From contig JAEYRQ010000030.1 in NCBI GenBank assembly GCA_023435545.1, positions 1 through 14,659 of the forward strand: a DNA stretch of 14,659 nucleotides. The letters are read 5' to 3'. A program made the position numbers and the translations under genes. The DNA is from Pseudomonadota bacterium (lineage in GTDB: Bacteria; Pseudomonadota; Alphaproteobacteria; Rhizobiales; Tepidamorphaceae). A model generated the notes under the pieces. That model saw only the letters and a list, made by a program, of their open reading frames with translations, did not search any database and was not told the origin of the DNA. Of this stretch, positions 14,174 to 14,659 are shown in pieces (the stretch's first letter is position 1; each line of letters starts with the position of its first letter).

Positions 14174-14191
14174 ATGTCAATATGTTTACAT
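14174..14191. promoter_or_regulatory. Candidate MarR operator in the acyl-CoA dehydrogenase promoter
   Basis: ATGTCAAT-AT-GTTTACAT, an 18-bp inverted repeat with 6 of 8 pairs. The left half-site is identical to that at 12430, and the two sites together give the ideal form ATGTCAAT-NN-ATTGACAT. An overlapping perfect 6-bp inverted repeat, ATATGT-TT-ACATAT (14180-14193), is also present. It covers the proposed -10 box. Confidence 0.55.
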
Positions 14192-14206
14192 ATAGTCCTG
14201 CCACAA
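14179..14206 (-). promoter_or_regulatory. Candidate promoter of the acyl-CoA dehydrogenase gene
   Basis: Read on the minus strand, TTGTGG (14206-14201) and CATATT (14184-14179) are 16 bases apart, in an AT-rich patch 20 bases before the start codon. The operator overlaps the -10 box. Box matches are moderate. Confidence 0.4.
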
Positions 14207-14231
14207 CCTGCTGCTGCCGGCAAGCTGGGGA

Positions 14232-14659
14232 TCATCGCGACAGCACCTTCCAGACGCCATTGGCCGTCGCAACCAGCCGGTCTCCGACGAGCATCCGGCC
14301 ACTCATGAACAGGATCGAGCGGGTCTGCCGCTCGATCCGCGGGAGCCCTTCGACGAACTCGCCCTCGATGACCGCGTCGATGAAATGCGTGTCGAGCTGG
14401 ATCGTCGCCAGCCGCTTGCCGGGCGAGGCATCGAGCGCGAGGCTCCCCAGCACCTGGTCGGCGAAGGTGACCATCATACCCCCGTGCACGACGCCGCGGC
14501 GGTTCAGGTGTTCGGGCCTCACCCGGAAACCGATCCGCATCGCCGCGCCGCTGCCGCGCTGCCAGAAGGGTCCGACCACGTCGCAGAACCCCGGTTCGTC
14601 GTCGCGGACGACCCAGCCGGGTGCCGGCGGCACGAGGGCGGTGGCGGGCGCGTCTGCAG
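14232..14659 (-). CDS. PaaI-type hotdog thioesterase (5' end beyond window)
   Basis: At least 133 residues of a hotdog-fold acyl-CoA thioesterase. HLNRRGVVHGGMMVTFADQ holds the HGG motif of the PaaI family, whose members hydrolyse acyl- or phenylacetyl-CoA esters, and is followed by the conserved THFIDAVIEGEF strand region. Reading continues without a stop to the right edge; the only internal start near there is GTG at 14631-14633, which has no ribosome site, so the true start is probably just outside the window. It lies upstream of the acyl-CoA dehydrogenase on the same strand and could release stalled acyl-CoA to recover CoA for that pathway. Family is clear, substrate unknown. Confidence 0.85.
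   Translation of the reverse strand, partial: ADAPATALVPPAPGWVVRDDEPGFCDVVGPFWQRGSGAAMRIGFRVRPEHLNRRGVVHGGMMVTFADQVLGSLALDASPGKRLATIQLDTHFIDAVIEGEFVEGLPRIERQTRSILFMSGRMLVGDRLVATANGVWKVLSR

Noticed and set aside
14160..14204. Longer start for the acyl-CoA dehydrogenase
   Set aside because: It would translate the operator and -10 region; ATG 14159 has AGGGAG at correct spacing and gives the usual family length.
1..14659. tRNA or rRNA genes, CRISPR arrays, insertion sequences or integrases
   Set aside because: No cloverleaf, spaced direct repeats, transposase motifs or target-site duplications were seen on reading both strands by eye.

Overview
The window is GC-rich (roughly two thirds G+C), densely packed and entirely bacterial. 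Codon bias toward G/C in third positions, the CGTCATCCCGG...CCGGGATGACG intergenic repeat and the protein types suggest an alphaproteobacterium, perhaps Hyphomicrobiales. This is inference; there is no rRNA or tRNA in the window to confirm it.

The centre (about 194-9520) is a bacterial microcompartment (BMC) locus. From left to right it holds: the last codons of an ABC transporter permease (2-154); a short-chain dehydrogenase (194-964); two regulators on the minus strand, an AraC type (1049-2113) and a DeoR type (2217-2984); and, divergent from DeoR, one plus-strand operon. The operon encodes a class III PLP enzyme (3204-4484), a CoA-acylating aldehyde dehydrogenase with a shell-targeting tail (4495-6027), a permuted tandem-domain shell protein BMC-T (6042-6647), an unnamed 146-residue protein with a cargo-peptide-like N-terminus (6644-7084), the pentameric vertex protein BMC-P (7084-7347), a hexameric BMC-H (7382-7669), a second BMC-T (7680-8369) and an APH-fold kinase (8489-9520). 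This gene set and order match what I recall of the Rhodococcus/Mycobacterium microcompartment (RMM, or aminoacetone utilization microcompartment). In that model the SDR reduces aminoacetone to 1-amino-2-propanol, the kinase phosphorylates it, the PLP enzyme eliminates ammonia and phosphate to give propionaldehyde, and the aldehyde dehydrogenase makes propionyl-CoA inside the shell. Neither a phosphotransacylase nor a metabolosome-type alcohol dehydrogenase is visible here.

To the right, tail to tail with the kinase and sharing its CTAG stop, is an agmatinase/guanidinobutyrase-family ureohydrolase (9517-10494, minus). It is followed by about 250 bp of repeats and hairpins.

The last third is a separate acyl-CoA module: an AMP-forming acyl-CoA ligase resembling cyclohexanecarboxylate-CoA ligase (10746-12371, minus), a divergent MarR regulator (12465-12986, plus), an acyl-CoA dehydrogenase (13005-14159, minus) and a PaaI-type thioesterase running off the right edge. 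Two 18-bp near-palindromes of the form ATGTCAAT-NN-ATTGACAT, one in the ligase/MarR intergenic region and one in the dehydrogenase promoter, suggest that the MarR protein controls this module.
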